NCBI GenBank assembly: GCA_024516035.1
Contig: CM044967.1
Location: forward strand, 2,846,859-2,910,858
Source of the DNA: Bactericera cockerelli
Lineage: Eukaryota > Arthropoda > Insecta > Hemiptera > Triozidae
Reading direction: 5' to 3'
Length of the DNA: 64,000 nt
Position numbers and translations under genes: made by a program. A model generated the notes under the pieces. The model was not told the DNA's origin and ran no database searches. It saw only the letters and a list, made by a program, of their open reading frames with translations. Shown here in pieces: positions 61,741 to 64,000 of the stretch (position 1 is its first letter; the number at the start of each line of letters is the position of its first letter).

Positions 61741-64000
61741 TTTTTAAATTAAAATTTAAAAAACCCCATGTGTTAATGATTGGGGATTTCTTTAAATTTT
61801 AAGGTCCCTAATTAATTTTTTAAAAAAAAAATACAGTTTTTTTTAAAAAAGAGTTTTATTTTTGCAAAAAATTTTTAGGGTTTCACAGATATTACCCTTT
61901 AAAAAAAACTCTCTTTTGTATTGTTTGTTTAAAAATAAATTGAAATTTTGACATAGGTGCCTCGTTGGAGTTTAATTTAAAAATTTAGGGGGGAACATTT
62001 AGGTTTAAGTAGGGTTTATAGGGAAAAAGTAAATTACACAAAAAATTGGTACATGATATTTTGGATTCCATTTTTTAGAAACATGTTCGTTTTAAATTTT
62101 TCCTGTTATTATTTGGATTTATAAATCTTTAGGGGCTAAAAAATTTTAGTAACAGAAGCATTTGCATTGTTCCAAAAAGACTTCAGTTTAAAAAAAGGTT
62201 CAAGTTCCCTTTTTGCTTTTAGTTTTCTTTGTGTTTACACAAATTTTATAATCAAAAGGGAATTCAATTCCCAAAGGGTTTTATTATTAATTTTAAAATT
62301 GTGGGGTTTTAAGTCTGCTCTCTCATCCAAACCTTCCCTTTTTCTAATCACTTTGTTTTTCTTCTTGTCTGATTCGCCCGGAAACTCCGAGACTTTTTTT
62401 TGCTATTTTTGGTAAAAGCATCTTTTAAAATTTAACTTTGGTTTTGTACTTCCCCCCCAGTTTTATATTTTTCGAAATATTTTGGGAAAATTTTTGGATT
62501 TTTTTTGTCGTTTGGGCCCCCTGGGAAGTAAAAAATTTAATTTTTGACATAGTAAAGTTTGTTTGAATTATTTCTGAATCCCTCCCCAACTTTTTTTTTA
62601 AAAATGAATCAAAAAAAAAAACACTCGGAAATATTAAAAAAGGGGCCCAAATTAAAAGCTAACAAAATTCATAAAAAACCATACGGAAAATCACTTTCAT
62701 TTTTACAAGGGTTTTTTTGATTTTTTTATGGCTCCTATAAAAATATGTAGAGTTAGGTGAAAACTTTAAAAGAGTAAATGTTAGCGTCCCCCCCTTTGTT
62801 AGGAAATAGAATGATTTAAAAAGAAGTGATTGACAATAAAACCATAGGTACTTGTTTATAAAAATATTAGGGAAAAAGGGTTTTTTTTTTCAAAATTTTT
62901 TTCTCACCTATTTTTTTTACTTTTTAAATTTTCTGAAATTATTTCATCTCCCCTTATTTAGGTATTATTGAGTGAGTTGAATTTTTTTTGTTATAGACAA
63001 ACCTTGGGTTTTTTGGTTTCAGACAAAAATATTGTAACGAAAAACAATCGGTTTGGGTTGGGAAAATTTTTTTAAATTTTATCTACGTCGAAAGATAGGG
63101 GGAAAAGGTTTAAAAAATTTGACCCAAAAACAATGGTGGGACAGGGAAATTTTAAAACATAACAAAAAAAAATCTCTTAACCCTTCAGGTCCCTGACGGG
63201 TTTTCCCCAGAATTTAATGTCCGCGTGGAATTTTAGGGGTCTAGGGAATTTTTACGCTCATTTCGGTTTTTGGGACCCTAAAATTGGTCTCAAAAAATTC
63301 CAAGTAAGATACATTACACCCCCGTAGGTTTGCGGTTTCCCCTTTTGGGTTAATCTTGAAAAAACCCTACCCTTATTTGGAAAAAAAAATGGAAAATTAA
63401 AAAAAGTAGAGAGCTTCTTTAGACAAGATTAAAATTTTGATTTGTTTTTTGGGATTTTTTTTTTTTTAAAATTTTATACAGGGTTGGGGATTTTTATTGA
63501 AGTTTTTACATGAGATTCAATAGATTAGTTTTTGGATTTTTACGTTCCGCAAGTTTGGAGTGTTTATTTAGAATTAACGGTTTTTTTCGTGTAGAGTTCA
63601 GATTTTTTTCCCCGTTTTTTGTGTTTGATAGATGTTTTTTTTTTTAACATAGTGCAATAGTCATGTTTTAAAAAGATTTTTTATAAGTACCCGTTTTTGG
63701 GCTTTTTATGAGTTGATTACAATTTTAGTAAAACCCCAAGATTTGGTTTTTTTTTTTTTTTAAAATAAAAAAAAATTTTTGTTGGTCCCGGAAAAAAAAG
63801 AGATCATTCCAAATTTTTTTTAAAACTGCACTTTTACCCGGATTTTTTTTTTTTTATTAAAGCTGGGGCAAATTTTTTTTATAACTTTCTTTTTTCCCCC
63901 ATTAGATTCCCACAAGTTGCATCGATCTCCCGTTATGACAGAAATGGGTTTCAATATGTTTTTTGAAAAAATAAACTTTATAACGCTAAAAAATAAAAAA

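Larger units (their letters stand above)
49850..64000. other. Distorted sequence, probable low-quality consensus
   Basis: Runs of A, T, G and C of four or more bases appear every few bases, and known repeats are altered in a fixed way (single bases beside a run are lost, the run grows). A SINE C at 61.59 kb reads GATCGATTTAAAGGCC where clean copies read GATCGATAAGGCG, and GGAGGTTTGGTGG where clean copies read GGAGGTCGGTGG. No open frame here is trusted. The interval probably contains normal repeat-rich DNA that cannot be read correctly. Confidence 0.75.

Noticed and set aside
49850..64000. Codon-level signals of genes or a biological run-expanding process
   Set aside because: The same distortion affects satellites, SINEs and unique sequence alike, and it starts abruptly, which fits consensus error better.

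Overview
The window looks like arthropod, most likely insect, nuclear DNA. Genes are broken into small exons separated by AT-rich introns, and the intergenic space is packed with short tRNA-derived retroposons (SINEs), 5'-truncated non-LTR retrotransposons and small DNA transposons. A sap-feeding hemipteran (planthopper type) is a guess from the style of the repeats; no marker gene proves it.

Two host genes can be supported. On the minus strand, twelve exons lie between about 15.8 and 0.68 kb, with a likely 5' untranslated exon and promoter at 17.76-18.2 kb. They encode a protein that I read as an alpha-kleisin of the REC8/RAD21 type, the subunit that closes the cohesin ring. The support is an N-terminal helical domain, a long acidic and proline-rich middle with an Arg run, and a C-terminal winged-helix-like segment. 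Splice phases agree at every junction I could test except exon 2 to exon 3. The last exon lies beyond the left edge. On the plus strand, 23,944-24,495 is the 3'-terminal exon of a fibroblast growth factor of the Branchless type with a long basic tail; its upstream exons were not found. A third, weaker gene call is a possible first coding exon at 36,184-36,225 (plus) behind a comparatively GC-rich stretch.

Mobile DNA dominates the rest. At 1,454-4,161 there is a complete Tc1/mariner-superfamily transposon with an intact 358-residue transposase and 492-bp inverted repeats, the right one interrupted by a SINE. At least seven tRNA-headed SINE families (called A-F and H here) recur on both strands, several nested in one another with visible target duplications. 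A further retroposon family (called X) carries a variable number of 38-bp monomers at one end and a (GAT)n tail at the other, in six copies plus one fragment. There are hAT derivatives with perfect 8-bp target duplications (30.4-31.0 kb and 21.7 kb), foldback MITEs, pogo-like and mariner-like MITEs, a non-LTR reverse-transcriptase C-terminus (27.8-28.6 kb) and many truncated 3' ends of its relatives.

From about 49.85 kb to the right edge the sequence changes character. Homopolymer runs are stretched and neighbouring bases lost, so even repeats that are clean elsewhere are distorted. I read this 14 kb as uncorrected, low-quality consensus and called no genes there. Only satellite arrays (57.7-58.9 and 58.9-59.4 kb) and blurred repeat copies can be recognised in it.
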